Shown here in pieces: positions 55,401 through 64,000 of a stretch of DNA of 64,000 bases (the first letter of the stretch is position 1; each line of letters starts with the position of its first letter). A program made the translations under genes and the position numbers. Location of the stretch: positions 613,501 to 677,500 of the forward strand of contig CAMRHE010000169.1 in NCBI GenBank assembly GCA_947044405.1. The letters run 5' to 3'. This DNA comes from Leptodactylus fallax (Eukaryota > Chordata > Amphibia > Anura > Leptodactylidae). The notes under the pieces are model-generated. The model ran no database searches. It worked only from the letters and a program-made list of their open reading frames with translations, and was not told the DNA's origin.

Positions 55401-58400
55401 ATATCTAATATATATTGAAACAGCTATTGTTTTTTTTTACAGTGTAAAGGTTGGCGTTGATTACTTTAAGCTGGGTCGTCATGTTGATGCTATGAACGAA
55501 TACAATAAAGCTTTGGAAATTGATCCCAAAAATGTTGAAGCTTTAGTAGCACGAGGTGCCTTGTGAGTATTTTTGTGGAACAGATCACAATCCATCTTTT
55601 GTGTATTACTGCTCTAGAATCTGTTTATTATCACTATATAAAGCCCATTTACACTACTACTTCAGTTGTCACGCACTCTCGAGGCCTTGTGCACACAGCA
55701 TAGCCATGTGCAGAGTATGTAAAGAGCGAAACTGTGGTATTTCAGAGACTAAAAACTACAGTGGTGCTGCTTTTGAGGAAACCGTGTTTTGTTTTATTTT
55801 TTTTTGTTTTGTTTTTTTCCGTCACATGAGAGCAGATAAATGGAAGTTGTAGTGGATCCATCACAAAATGGACACAAATGGGACCCTATTGACTTATAAT
55901 TAATCTGTTCAGTTCCAGTACACAAAATTAGCTCCCAAATGTGTTGGGATCTATGACAGAAGCTCCCCTTGAACCCTAAAATACAGGTGTGAACAGAGAC
56001 TTAGTGTCCACTAGAAGCAATAAAAATAACTGTCTATAAAATGACATCAAGCACTTTTTTCAGGGCAGTAGGGGCCCAAAAACACCTTGTTGTGGTATCA
56101 CAGCTACTTGCAATTCAGACTGCAAAGACCTGTAATATGACTGGTGTGCATGAAACTTAAGATGGTTGTTTACATCTACAATTCTATGTATAGGAAAGTA
56201 CATTCTGAATGTAGATTAAACAACTCTGACAATGTAGCTCAATTTACATTCAACAGTTTGACAAATTATGATACTTGTTATGTATAAAAGACCACAGAGC
56301 AACAACAAAATAACTATTACATGTTAAAGAGGCATAAAGAGAACTTCTCAGCTGATTTATGCTGCCCTTTCTGAGTGCAGTATATGACAGAAGGAGACAA
56401 GCTGATCTCTGTGATACGTAGGTTTATTTGGAGCAGGATTTCTGAGTAAAAAGAGTAAATCTTGGCAGGACTCCTAGGAGAGGCAGTGAAAGTCCTCCTT
56501 ACCTTGCCCTTACACACTGACAGTCTTTTGTGTACGCACACTTGCTTTCAATCACTGTGTGTAGAGGGGTAAGCAGGACTCACTTTCTCTGCTAGAAGTC
56601 CTGTACGGATTTACTCATTTTTTTTTGTTTTTTTTTTAACTCTAAAATGCTGCTTGTAATTATAGTGTGAGAGCAGCTGAGATCCAATATACTGTATTAT
56701 TTTCTATGACTAGGATTATGATTATATCTTGCTCTGAGAAATAATTTAAAGGGAATCCATCACTGCCCCCAGCTTCTTTTAAACCACTCCCATAGTGTTG
56801 TAGATGCTGTTAGCAGAATAAAAACCATGCCTTTAAGTTTCAGAGCCCCAGGAATGCGTAGAAAAACGACTTTTATTCTTTATTCAAATAGGGATCTTGG
56901 AGCACAGGGGGAGTTTTCTTCTATTACTGAGCTCTGCTGCATCATCACTGAAAACGCCCATCCTATATTCATTCAACTTATCCCCCTGGGCAGTGGGAGG
57001 ATCAACTGACACTGGGAGTATCAAATCACACTGCCCAGGCGGATGAGCTGAATGCAGGATGGGTGTGTTTAGTGATGATGCAGCAGTGCTCAGTAATAGA
57101 AGAAAACTCCCCCTGTGCTCCAAGATCCTCATTTGAATAAAGAATAAAAGTGCTTTTTCTCCCCATCCCTGGAGCTCTGAAACATAAGAAAGGTATGTTT
57201 TTTATTCTGCTAACAGCATCTACAGCACTATGGGAGCAGTTTAAAGTAGCAGGGGACAGTGATAGACTACCTTTAAGCTCCTAAAGTATGTATGGATCTT
57301 ATTGTGCTCTGTTTACATTTTTCTTCAGATATGCCACGAAAGGAAGCTTAAATAAAGCAATTGATGATTTTGAAATTGCCTTAGAAAACTGCCCAACGCA
57401 TAAGAATGCAAGAAAATACCTTTGCCAAACACTTGTGGAGAGAGGTGGACAGTGAGTATGCTTTAAAGAAGTTTGCTTTGTCTTAAAGAGGATTTTCATC
57501 GCCTCCACCAGATCCAGCTGTTTGCATCCTTTAATAGGCTCTGTGAGTGGCATGCTTGGACCCTAGTGGATGCACTAGAATCAGTGGAGCAGCAGCTATT
57601 AAAGGAAATAAATGTGTGTGGTGGAAGGTCCTTTTTAAATGGTTTATCCAAGATCAGAATATCGATTGCCTTTCATTTGAAGAGACCATTATTATTAGAT
57701 CAGTGTGAGATCGCACTCCTGGCATTCTACAAATCAGCCATTAGAAGGGTTCTGTTGCTACTGGCTATTGCAACTTTGTTCCATTCACTTAAATGGTGTG
57801 CAGATACACTTCCCAATTATAATGTGCATTTTACTTTATTCTATTTGAGACTGTTCTGTTAATTTTAACATGGTGACTACATTGCAGGCTGGAGGAAGAG
57901 GATAAGTTACTGAATGCAGAGAGTTACTATGATAAAGCTTTAACAATAGACAAATCCTTCACAGAGGCTGAGGAGGCACTGAACAAAGTGCGCCAATGTA
58001 TACAGGTGATTTTTTATTTTCTCTTAATCTGATATGAACCAGGACAAATAAGCAATATTCAATTTCTATGTTTGATATACCATGTATTAATAATTTTTGG
58101 CTACTGTATTGACTTTAATACAAAGTGATGTTTCTTCTGTCAGATTACTTGTATATCGACTTGTATACAGTATCAGTTTCGACTTATACAGTCCCCCCCC
58201 CCCCCATTTGTAAAATACTTCCTGTAATACTGATGATGCATCTCTTTGTGTTTCTTCCTGCCTTGAACTCTTGGTGCTGTGGCTGTGGCTGTGAATATCC
58301 ATTATTTCTCTTCCCATTTTGAAAATGGACTGTGATTTCTAAACTACCACCTAAAATGGACCCGGGTCTACTGGTTTGTATGAACATATTCTCAATACCT

Positions 58401-61156
58401 TCTCATTTTTGACTACCTTATGGCTAATAATGCCTTAACTTTAATCACTTACTTGGTGAATTAATGCCCAATTATTCCAAAATTTTATGGCAAATAATGC
58501 ATAACGGGTTTAATATGGACATCCCTTCTTCTCCACCTTTTATCCTTTTCCCATACTTTGTATCTTCTACAACTATACATATGGCTTATTGTCACTGTGG
58601 GTGGTGGGAATGTTGAATATTGCCTATAAAACGTTTATTTTATAACAATATCTCTTTGATAACTTGATAAAAAGAAATCTTTGGAAAAAAGAGAGAAACA
58701 TGAAGAAAATGAAGACAAAGCTAAAGAAAAGAAAATAGAAACCAGTGCAGAGAAATTGCGTAAACTCCTAAAAGAAGAGAAAAGGTACAGATATTCAACC
58801 TTTTCTGAGGGATCCAGATGAACCAGTGCTATACCATATGCATGTTTAAAAGGCCTATCTTAAAAGAGGGACCCCTTGCCTGTATGACCCTGAAAGGAGA
58901 TGAGCTCTGTACAAGTGACTCCTGTTATGGTGGGCTTGAGTCATCCTTCTATTACATGGGCAGCCATTCATCTAGAATAGGGCTTCTTTAACTTTTTTGG
59001 CTCTGGCCCCACAACTCAGTTTGTTGTGAAGCCAGGCCTCACCAGCAAACATATACTGCTGTGGCATACTAAACAAATATCAATGTGCTGTACACATAAC
59101 ACCCTCATCCGTACCAACTAAATATGACAGTACATCACAGTACACAGAACATCAACACCAGATGCCACTCTGCAGTACAAAATATCTCCCCAAATACCAG
59201 TATACGTTACAGAAGAGCCAGACACCACAGTGCAACACAAAGTGCAGCAGTACATCTCACCGCAGAGGTGACTAACAAATACCACAGTGCAGGACACAAT
59301 ACCTAAGAAGAAGCACCAAACACCAGACTGTAGCATCACTTCCCCCAACCTTCCCTCTCCTAATGGCAGATACTTTCTCCCCCTTTCCACCTCTAGCCCA
59401 TTGGCAGCATTCTCCACAAATATGTTCCCAACTTCCAGCAAATCATTCCCTAAATCCACACCTCCTGTCAGGAGCATCCTCAACAGAGAGAAGATGAGAA
59501 AAGAGATTCCTACCTCTAGTAGCAGTCTATGATGCCTCTACCTCCATATTAGAGCATTCAGCCTACAGACTCCAAAAGAACTGCTCCTAGGTAAAGGAAA
59601 TGTGGACTCTTGGTGGTGATGTCCTCACCGATTCCTTTGTCTTTCTAGCCATGGAAAATGCACTGATAAAGCAAGACTGACATTATCAGTACATTTTCTA
59701 CCTTAGAGTCCCAGCTTCGTGCCAGACACTGGCTGTTACATGCACCTCACCAGCCAGTGAGCTCCTTCTCACCAGTGAGGCCCGCCTCACTGTTTGACAA
59801 GCACTGATGTGGAGAAATACTACATTTCACCTGTAAGGGAAAAACCTGGCTGGCCAAGTCTTCACCCAGCAAAATCAGCTGTATTCAGGACGCCAGACAT
59901 GTTGTTTTACTGATCCCTTCCGTAAAAACACAGTTGTCTCTGAAAAGACTACTTTAAAGTGCAGTTTTTAAGCATTAAAGGGGCTTTGTGAACTGTGGTG
60001 TGTATAAAGTTCTGTAATATAATCTTTTAAAATTAATTTGTGAGTGCAGATCTCTGGATGTGGATGAGGAGATGTCAAGAAGTGCTGTCCTTAGAGCCAC
60101 ACACATTGATGTTGAATGTAAACAATCCCTGATGACCTTGTGAAATTAATTTAGGGACTCTTATTGCAAAATTAAACAAACATCTCTTCAAGTGCCCAAG
60201 CAATTCCCAAACAACCTATGTATATTATTTATACTAAATATCACTGAATTGTTTTTATTAAATTACTTAAGTAAGTTCTTGCTTGTGCTTGTTACTTATA
60301 GTGCTAATTTCAAGTCTGACGTGCACCTGGGTCTTATAAATTGCTTACTTAGATGCTTTTACCAATTATTTATGATAATAGAAAGAAGAAACACAAAAGA
60401 TCTTCATCTTCCTCATCAAGTACTTCATCTTCAGAGAGCTCTTCATCTTCTACTAGCCATAAAAAACGCAAGAAAAGGAAGAGGAGTAGAAAGCATTCCA
60501 TTTCGTCAAGCCGCTCAAGGAAGCATTCATCCAGTGTGCCGACTCGTGAAGATGACCTGCTTACCCCGCCTGCAGATACTTCAGCCTCTTTTCTAAAACA
60601 AGATGATCACAGAATATGTCAGGATCGACCTCACAGAAAATCCCTGGGTTTCAAAAGAAGGAATCGATCCCTGTCTTCTTCGTCTTTGGAGATCATAGAT
60701 CCTGCTGGAGGTAGGTCTGAAGATTCAAGGGATTCCTACAGTAGTGCAAAAACGCATGCCAGTGGTGGCACATCAAAAAGTGCATCATCAGCCAGTAAGT
60801 ATAGATCTGGTAGACGAGATTCTACAGACTCTTACAGTAGAAGAGTAGAGGTAAAATACAGAGATGATTCTGAGGAGTGTTACAAAGACACCAAAAAATC
60901 ATTCCGCCGAAAGTCTGATTCCTATCAAAGTAAGTATTCTATGTCTGACTATGGAAACTGCGAAAGAAGGTCTAGTGGAGGTAGTAGTAGTAGATCACAT
61001 GAACACTCTCTGCAAGGAACTGCAAATACATCTTATAAAGAAGGCCAGAATGGTAATACAACCTCCAGTAATGCTTTACCTGGCAATTTATTAAATATTC
61101 TCAATCAAATTGCTGAATTTGAGAAAGAAAAAGAGGTCAAGCAAAAATATAAATAA
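42891..61156 (+). CDS. TTC14: TTC14, tetratricopeptide repeat protein 14 (12 coding exons)
   Basis: Joining the twelve exons listed separately gives 714 codons, start [18 protein letters not shown], stop TAA at 61154-61156. All introns are GT-AG and phases agree. Domains: conserved N-terminus (1-85), S1 RNA-binding domain (~116-205, [19 protein letters not shown]), a conserved linker (206-299), TPR repeats (~300-415, [20 protein letters not shown] and [17 protein letters not shown]), a charged coil (420-456), and a Ser/Lys/Arg-rich tail (457-714) ending [11 protein letters not shown]. The vertebrate family is ~770 residues, differing mainly in the tail. The domains suggest a nuclear RNA-associated protein. 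Exact function is not established. The gene spans 18.3 kb because of repeat-filled introns. Confidence 0.95.
43170..43305. repeat. MITE fragment in TTC14 intron 1
   Basis: Starts TTAAGGGGAACCTGTCATCAC, a TTAA-type MITE end. It is cut by the inverted LINE copy at 43306, and no right end is identified. Confidence 0.4.
43306..43961 (-). mobile_element. 5'-truncated inverted copy of the CR1/L2 LINE in TTC14 intron 1
   Basis: Minus-strand sequence matches 41866-42551 closely, including [20 protein letters not shown] and the ATT tail at its 3' end. It is disabled by truncation. Together with the upstream copy it forms an inverted pair around TTC14 exon 1. Confidence 0.92.
44017..44250. repeat. MITE with 'AGGTTCACATTTGCG' ends
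   Basis: Left CCAGGTTCACATTTGCGTT and right AATGCTAATGTGAACTTAGC are imperfect inverted repeats. A related sequence starts at 53742. No coding capacity. Confidence 0.6.
44690..46100 (-). mobile_element. Poly(A)-tailed retroposon copy, minus strand
   Basis: Begins with a 25-base T-run (44690-44714), then AAACATAACTTTTATTG, the complement of the 3' end of the sequence ending at 49360. 44715-44890 match the inverse of about 49210-49355. A hAT element is inserted at 45055-45779. The far boundary is uncertain. No reading frame is recognised. Confidence 0.5.
45055..45779. mobile_element. Non-autonomous hAT element, 725 bp
   Basis: Flanked by the 8-bp target duplication ATCTATAG (45047-45054 and 45780-45787), with ends CTGTGGTGGCGAAAC and GGTTCACCATCACTG that are imperfect inverted repeats. 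8-bp duplications and CA(G)TG-type ends are hallmarks of the hAT superfamily. No transposase. Confidence 0.88.
46109..47723 (-). mobile_element. Tc1 transposon copy 5 in TTC14 intron 1
   Basis: Long inverted repeats (over 150 bp, start CAGTACAGACCAAAAGTTTG) flanked by TA at 46107-46108 and 47724-47725. Its transposase runs opposite to TTC14. Confidence 0.95.
46290..47323 (-). pseudogene. Tc1 transposase pseudogene (copy 5), few lesions
   Basis: The frame starts [20 protein letters not shown] with the HTH region. An in-frame TGA at 47105-47107 sits where CGA (Arg) would fit, before [18 protein letters not shown]. The frame then continues open through [24 protein letters not shown] (first Asp), [22 protein letters not shown] (second Asp) and [11 protein letters not shown] (Glu), until a frameshift near 46430 removes the normal C-terminus. 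The catalytic triad is intact. Confidence 0.92.
47726..49365 (+). mobile_element. Retroposon copy, plus strand, in TTC14 intron 1 (left boundary uncertain)
   Basis: The 3' end reads 'aataaaggttatgttttaaaa' (49332-49352), with a poly(A)-signal-like AATAAA and an A-rich tail. It is the inverse of the copy starting at 44690. The segment carries a degraded hammerhead-like motif at 48776-48815. No protein frame is recognised. Confidence 0.5.
48776..48815 (+). ncRNA. Degraded hammerhead-ribozyme-like motif
   Basis: GTCTC (stem I) precedes CTGATGA (48784-48790), a short stem II (ACCCTGGGC), GATA in place of the core GAAA, the palindrome ACGCGT (minimal stem III), T, and GAGAC pairing with GTCTC. 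One core base is changed and stem II is short, so cleavage is unlikely. Confidence 0.4.
49542..49666 (+). CDS. TTC14: TTC14 exon 2
   Basis: Preceded by a T-rich tract and TTGGCAG. It encodes [20 protein letters not shown] and [12 protein letters not shown]. Donor AAG|GTATTC. Intron 1 (6.5 kb) holds most of the gene's transposons. Confidence 0.95.
50098..50458. mobile_element. TTAA MITE in TTC14 intron 2
   Basis: TTAA flanks at 50094-50097 and 50459-50462, ends AGGGGTTGTC and GACAACCACT (inverted repeats). A related sequence starts at 62302. Ends match the TTAAAGGRR pattern described for Kolobok/T2-type MITEs in frogs (family assignment inferred). Confidence 0.75.
50985..51397. mobile_element. 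TTAA MITE-like repeat in TTC14 intron 2
   Basis: Flanked by TTAA (50981-50984 and 51398-51401) with AGGGG and CTCCCT ends. Terminal complementarity beyond four to five bases is weak, so it may be a fusion of two related MITEs. Confidence 0.5.
51606..51805 (+). CDS. TTC14: TTC14 exon 3
   Basis: Acceptor TACTTTAG. Encodes [18 protein letters not shown] through the first half of the S1 domain ([20 protein letters not shown]). Donor AAGT|GTAAGT, phase 0. Confidence 0.95.
51903..51987 (+). CDS. TTC14: TTC14 exon 4
   Basis: Encodes [20 protein letters not shown] and YQIGDLIQ, S1 domain continued. Only 97 bases of intron separate it from exon 3. Donor CAAG|GTAATT. Confidence 0.95.
52157..52286 (+). 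CDS. TTC14: TTC14 exon 5
   Basis: Encodes [20 protein letters not shown] to SSEDMPEYY, the end of the S1 domain. Donor CAA|GTAAGT, followed by a GT/AT microsatellite in the intron. Confidence 0.95.
52313..52403. repeat. (GT)n(AT)n microsatellite with T-run
   Basis: GT repeats to about 52330, AT repeats to about 52384, then a T homopolymer. Lies in TTC14 intron 5, close to the exon 5 donor. Confidence 0.95.
52849..53257. repeat. Foldback repeat in TTC14 intron 5
   Basis: AAGAATTAATAGTGCTGCTA at about 52870 and its near-complement at about 53222-53241 form inverted arms, which continue with GGATCCAATAAC and GTTATTGGTTCC. Outer boundaries are unclear. Confidence 0.6.
53507..53659 (+). CDS. TTC14: TTC14 exon 6
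   Basis: Acceptor TATCAAG. Encodes [20 protein letters not shown] and [20 protein letters not shown], the conserved linker between S1 and TPR regions. Donor AGAG|GTAATA. Confidence 0.93.
53742..53950. repeat. MITE fragment in TTC14 intron 6
   Basis: Starts TAGGTTCACACTAGCATTCG, related to the repeat at 44017-44250, including the shared 'aaaattggcggagagaaaagtcctgc' word. The right end is not seen. Confidence 0.55.
54408..54958. mobile_element. TTAA MITE in TTC14 intron 6
   Basis: TTAA at 54404-54407 and 54959-54962, with ends AGTGTAACTC and GAGTTACACT, perfect 10-base inverted repeats. Complementary segments continue inward (acagcctgtttta near 54838 and the region near 54512). Confidence 0.82.
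55098..55206. repeat. Short MITE-like repeat in TTC14 intron 6
   Basis: TGCTAGCTTCACACTAGCG at the left and GATGTGAATGTAGCC at the right are imperfect complements. About 110 bases, with no coding capacity. Confidence 0.5.
55280..55351 (+). CDS. TTC14: TTC14 exon 7
   Basis: Acceptor TTCCGCAG. A 72-base exon encoding [20 protein letters not shown] then ALK. Donor AGTG|GTGAGT. Confidence 0.94.
55443..55562 (+). CDS. TTC14: TTC14 exon 8
   Basis: Acceptor after a T-run, TTTTACAG. Encodes [20 protein letters not shown] and [20 protein letters not shown], the first TPR. Donor CTT|GTGAGT. Confidence 0.95.
56750..57272. mobile_element. Foldback TTAA MITE in TTC14 intron 8
   Basis: TTAA at 56746-56749 and 57273-57276, ends AGGGAATCCATCACTG and CAGTGATAGACTACCT. 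Almost the full length is an inverted repeat (56880-56960 pairs with about 57040-57140). Confidence 0.85.
57329..57451 (+). CDS. TTC14: TTC14 exon 9
   Basis: Acceptor TTTCTTCAG. Encodes [20 protein letters not shown] and [15 protein letters not shown], the second TPR and the start of the third. Donor ACA|GTGAGT. Confidence 0.95.
57888..58005 (+). CDS. TTC14: TTC14 exon 10
   Basis: Acceptor CATTGCAG. Encodes [20 protein letters not shown] and [16 protein letters not shown], the last TPR. Donor CAG|GTGATT, phase 0. Confidence 0.95.
58675..58784 (+). CDS. TTC14: TTC14 exon 11
   Basis: Encodes [20 protein letters not shown] and [16 protein letters not shown], a highly charged helical segment. 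The acceptor GATAAAAAG has a weak pyrimidine tract. It was chosen because it keeps the conserved KSLE start and the phase. Donor AAAAG|GTACAG. Confidence 0.88.
58785..60381 (+). other. TTC14 intron 11, no separate gene
   Basis: I see only short frames. A frame on the minus strand at 59118-59483 has no recognisable domain and low-complexity Cys/Val content. Nothing in it argues for an expressed gene. Confidence 0.6.
60382..61156 (+). CDS. TTC14: TTC14 exon 12 (last coding exon)
   Basis: Encodes the last 257 residues: [20 protein letters not shown], then [13 protein letters not shown] (nuclear-localisation-like), several RS/RD patches and the conserved terminal [20 protein letters not shown]. 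The acceptor (GATAATAG) lacks a good pyrimidine tract, so the exact boundary is somewhat less certain than the others. Confidence 0.88.
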
Positions 61157-61590
61157 AATGTTCTTCCTTTATAAAAATGAGTCTTTATTCTGAAAGAGAA
61201 ATTTATATTTTATGGGTTCATAATGTAAAAATTTACATGGTGTGTTATAGTTATGTTTTCCCAGATTATGGAAGTGTTTTGGTTTTTTTTTTTTTTTTGC
61301 TTCTTCTCCAAATACATGGCCTGTACTGTGGTTCTGCCATATTTGTAATGTTTTGTTTTTGTTATACTACTGCACACAAAGGCGCTTTTCGTACGCAGAA
61401 GAAAAATAGGTTGAAACGCAATCTAGTAGTGAGCTGCCGATATTTTGGCCATCATTCACACACTACTACACTATGATTAACTGCCTTTTGTGTACATCTG
61501 TGCACTTTAGGTGTGATCAAACGTGCATCACCATTAGTGCAGTATTATTTGTCATCTATGTTTTAATAAACTCCAAACTATAATGTGAAT
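61157..61590 (+). other. TTC14: TTC14 3' untranslated region with poly(A) signal
   Basis: AATAAA at 61565-61570 is followed by a TG/GT-rich segment ('aattttggtcgtctttat'), a plausible cleavage context. An earlier AATAAA at 61152-61157 overlaps the stop codon and is less likely to be used. Confidence 0.6.
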
Positions 61591-62301
61591 TTTGGTCGTC
61601 TTTATTTTTCTTCTCTACATGTTGCCAACAAAGCTTGCCCATTGTTTATAGAGGAGGGTGGTACCACCTAAATGGGTAAAACAGAGAGGCATGTGGGGAC
61701 AGGATTCTGCGTTCCTGATGAGCAGAATCTGTGCCGTGGCTTCGTATACTATAGTCAGTCTTTATGTCCTGGTAAGCAGTTGAGTCAAGCAGGACACACA
61801 GATAATGTGGAATCATTTCTACAAATATTTTCATCCACCTCTTACCTCTTAGACTAAACAAGTGTGGTTTTGGTGGTTGTTGTGTTTTTTTTTTTTTTGT
61901 TTTTTTTTTTAACTGATTTCTTGGAGTGATTCTCATCCTCACAGAGGATGTGCTTCCTCAGTTCCTCTCCAAGAATAGCTGAAACTACTTTCTAGCCTTA
62001 CTCATCTAACAGATGACCCAGTCACAGAAAAAGAATTGAGTGGCAATACTTCAGACTTGCTCCAAAAAGCGATCTCCTCAGCTTAAGTCGCCATGTGCAA
62101 GTAAAGCATAATCAAGGGATAACTCTTGTGATTGCTCCTTCAAACTGTCTGAAAAGTATATAGGACTCTTTCAGAGCATATCTAACTTTTGTGATGGATA
62201 AGTTCTCTAAATTAGAGATTTAAGTCATGGCCTAGTGCATCTCTAACTTGGATACATAGCTGGTACTGCAGACAGCATAGCAGAAGACAGGAGCAACTTA
62301 A

Positions 62302-62626
62302 AGGGGATGTCGCATTATGGACACTTATCCAATGTCCTGTAGACAGGGAAAAAGTGTCCAATTGCCAGGTCCCCAAGTGATCAAGAGGACAGGGGATCGA
62401 AAGTTCTCCTTATGAATGGGAGTGCCACTGTACTTGCATGACTTTGCTCCATTCACTTCTATAGGGCTGCGGGTGCATTACAATCCTGGCAGTTCCATAG
62501 AGGTGAAGAGCACCGGTCACACAAGCGCAATGGTGCTCCATTTACAAGGAGCCAGTGGAGAGGAAGTCTGTGAAGATATAAGGAGGACACACCTCTGCTA
62601 CCCTCATTATTTAGTGAAAACCCTGT
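62302..62626. repeat. TTAA MITE, related to the intron 2 copy
   Basis: TTAA at 62298-62301 precedes AGGGGATGTCGCATTATGG. The interior shares words with 50098-50458 ('ctccattcacttctat', 'gatcgaaag'/'gactgaaag'). The right end is not clear. Confidence 0.55.
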
Positions 62627-62639
62627 AAACTACCCCCCC

Positions 62640-64000
62640 CCCACAGCACACGAGTGTAAATGTAATCATTTTTTTTTCTCTTTAATATTATTGGAGGAAA
62701 AAGTGCTATGGGTATAGACCTGGCCACTAGGAGGCTGACACTAGGAATGTTGGCTTCACTCAAACAGGTTATAACTTCTCCACAGACATTAGGTTAATCA
62801 GTTTTAGCCTAGTGTCCGTAGGAGGCAGCATGACCTGTTTGCAGGTTATCTGCTTTTTATTATCTTTGTTTTATTTCTTTAATTTCCGTTGCAGGGTGAT
62901 CTTCATTGTGCACCATCACACTAGTCGTACCTCCCTGCAGGTGCTGCCGCACCAGTCACCCAGTCCCCAGGTGTCTGCAGCTGCAGCCAGAGTACCGGTA
63001 AAACCCATATTTGCAAGGTTACTGAAGGGGTGACCCTGTGAGCACCGAAAGACGTCGGACAGGTAAGTGATTTCTCCACTGATGTGGCCTTCTACTTTAG
63101 ACCACGGCTTTTGTCTGGACTGGACTATTCTGCGGCTAGGCCAACCCCCAGCTTCGCATGGGCTTTGCTCCTAGGAGGAAAGTTCTGCACAGCCATCAGC
63201 AGGATCCACTTGGCCTCTTCTCCAGAGTCGGCTCATTCATCTGAGGTCAGCTCCAGTTGTCCTCCATTACAATGCCAGCAGTGCCTTCTACCATCAGAGT
63301 ATTAGGTTTTCTTCGCTCCTAGGTCAAGTAGGCTCTCTGTGGCCCCCCTCCTTTCCTCTGTTACCATGTCTTTGGGTCTTTTTTTTGCGGATGGGTCCCT
63401 TTTCCTTGGAGGAGTCATTCTGACTTGGCTCTTATTCCCTTATTCTGCAATTGGGTTTTATGAAAACCATGCATTAATCTATAAGGATCTACACAACTTT
63501 CCACGGTAGTGCTAGGGCACGTTCCTCTTAAGGCTGTGATGACCCCCCACAGGAATCATCCCTCCAGACCATTGTTTCTCAGGCTTAAGTACCCGCAACC
63601 AGGGTCCCTCTGCTACCAGTGCCTTACCTAGGTTGATGTCTCCGACCCTAACCTTCAATTGCTCCCAGACTAAGAATTTTTCTTGGGCTGTAAATTAACC
63701 ATCCAGGTTTGTGTTGGGCACCTTGGAGCATTTGCCTACTAGATGCCACACTGGCAGCATTTCACAAGACCTCCAGGAGATGGCTCCTTTGGCTAGGGTT
63801 TTTTTTTTTTTTTTCACCTGACCTTGGGTCCCCACCCCCTCAAAGGCCCAGCCCTCTCCCAATTGCCCTCTGGTTGGATCCCTATAGCCAGTGCCTCCTC
63901 TTCCCTCTTCTCTATATTTTTTTTCTCCTGTAACCTTTGCCAAGCTGGGAAGTGAGAGAAAAAAAAAAAAAGACAACTGGGGACTCCGCTGACTCTGACT
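62640..64000. other. No gene recognised
   Basis: CT-rich sequence with several short frames and no conserved protein words on either strand. 'ccactaggaggctgacactagg' near 62728 and its partial complement near 62808 hint at an inverted-repeat end of an unnamed element. Confidence 0.4.

Noticed and set aside
59118..59483. 121-codon minus-strand frame in TTC14 intron 11
   Set aside because: Composition is low-complexity, no domain is recognisable, and there is no promoter or splice support.
61646..64000. A possible convergent gene downstream of TTC14 (CCDC39 is the neighbour in human)
   Set aside because: I found no minus-strand exon with recognisable coiled-coil protein sequence or paired splice sites. 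The gene may lie beyond the window.

Overview
This is eukaryotic DNA from a vertebrate, most likely an anuran amphibian. I infer this from the introns of one conserved vertebrate gene and from a very dense repeat load: five substantially complete Tc1 elements plus relics, an Ngaro-type tyrosine-recombinase retrotransposon, CR1/L2 and L1/Tx1 LINEs, TTAA-target DNA elements, and hammerhead-ribozyme repeats of the Penelope/retrozyme kind. No bacterial operon, CRISPR array or rRNA gene is visible. Species cannot be fixed from the sequence.

The only host gene I recognise is TTC14 on the + strand. Its coding exons run from 42891 to 61156: twelve exons, all with GT/AG introns and consistent phases, encoding 714 codons. 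The protein has an N-terminal conserved region, an S1 RNA-binding domain, TPR repeats and a Ser/Arg/Lys-rich C-terminus. A CpG-rich promoter with an E-box and a CRE precedes it, and a poly(A) signal lies at 61565.

The first 42 kb is a mosaic of nested mobile elements. Positions 1-4545 are the right part of a large TTAA-flanked element, interrupted by a Tc1 copy. Positions 5.7-7.4 kb hold a Tc1 fragment and a 3'-deleted Tc1 copy. An Ngaro retrotransposon spans 9337-20121, with the diagnostic A1 ... B1-A2-B2 split direct repeats, Gag, RT/RNase H, tyrosine recombinase and an SGNH-hydrolase reading frame. A pol-less LTR retrotransposon (10604-14785, target duplication GTAAG) is inserted into its Gag gene, and a palindromic MITE (16854-17271, target duplication TAA) into its RNase H. 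A Tc1 copy with a full-length open transposase follows at 20650-22298. From 23.2 to 26.6 kb a decayed Tc1 relic is split by a younger Tc1 and by a 653-base G/C homopolymer block. From 29.56 to 39.19 kb there are three layers: a Tc1 relic contains an L1/Tx1 LINE (15-bp target duplication), which contains both a 5.2-kb TTAA element and a solo LTR (target duplication CCTTG).

The most interesting signals are self-cleaving hammerhead ribozyme motifs. One at 39618-39702 (+) has a complete consensus core and a long stem I. A second at 27430-27514 (-) lies in a tandem-plus-inverted repeat arrangement typical of Penelope-like terminal repeats. More decayed versions lie near 29.06 and 48.79 kb. A CR1/L2 LINE with an uninterrupted reverse-transcriptase frame sits just upstream of TTC14, and an inverted truncated copy sits in intron 1, so exon 1 is bracketed by inverted repeats. 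TTC14 introns hold further Tc1, hAT and TTAA-type MITE insertions but no second host gene. The last 2.4 kb shows no recognisable gene.
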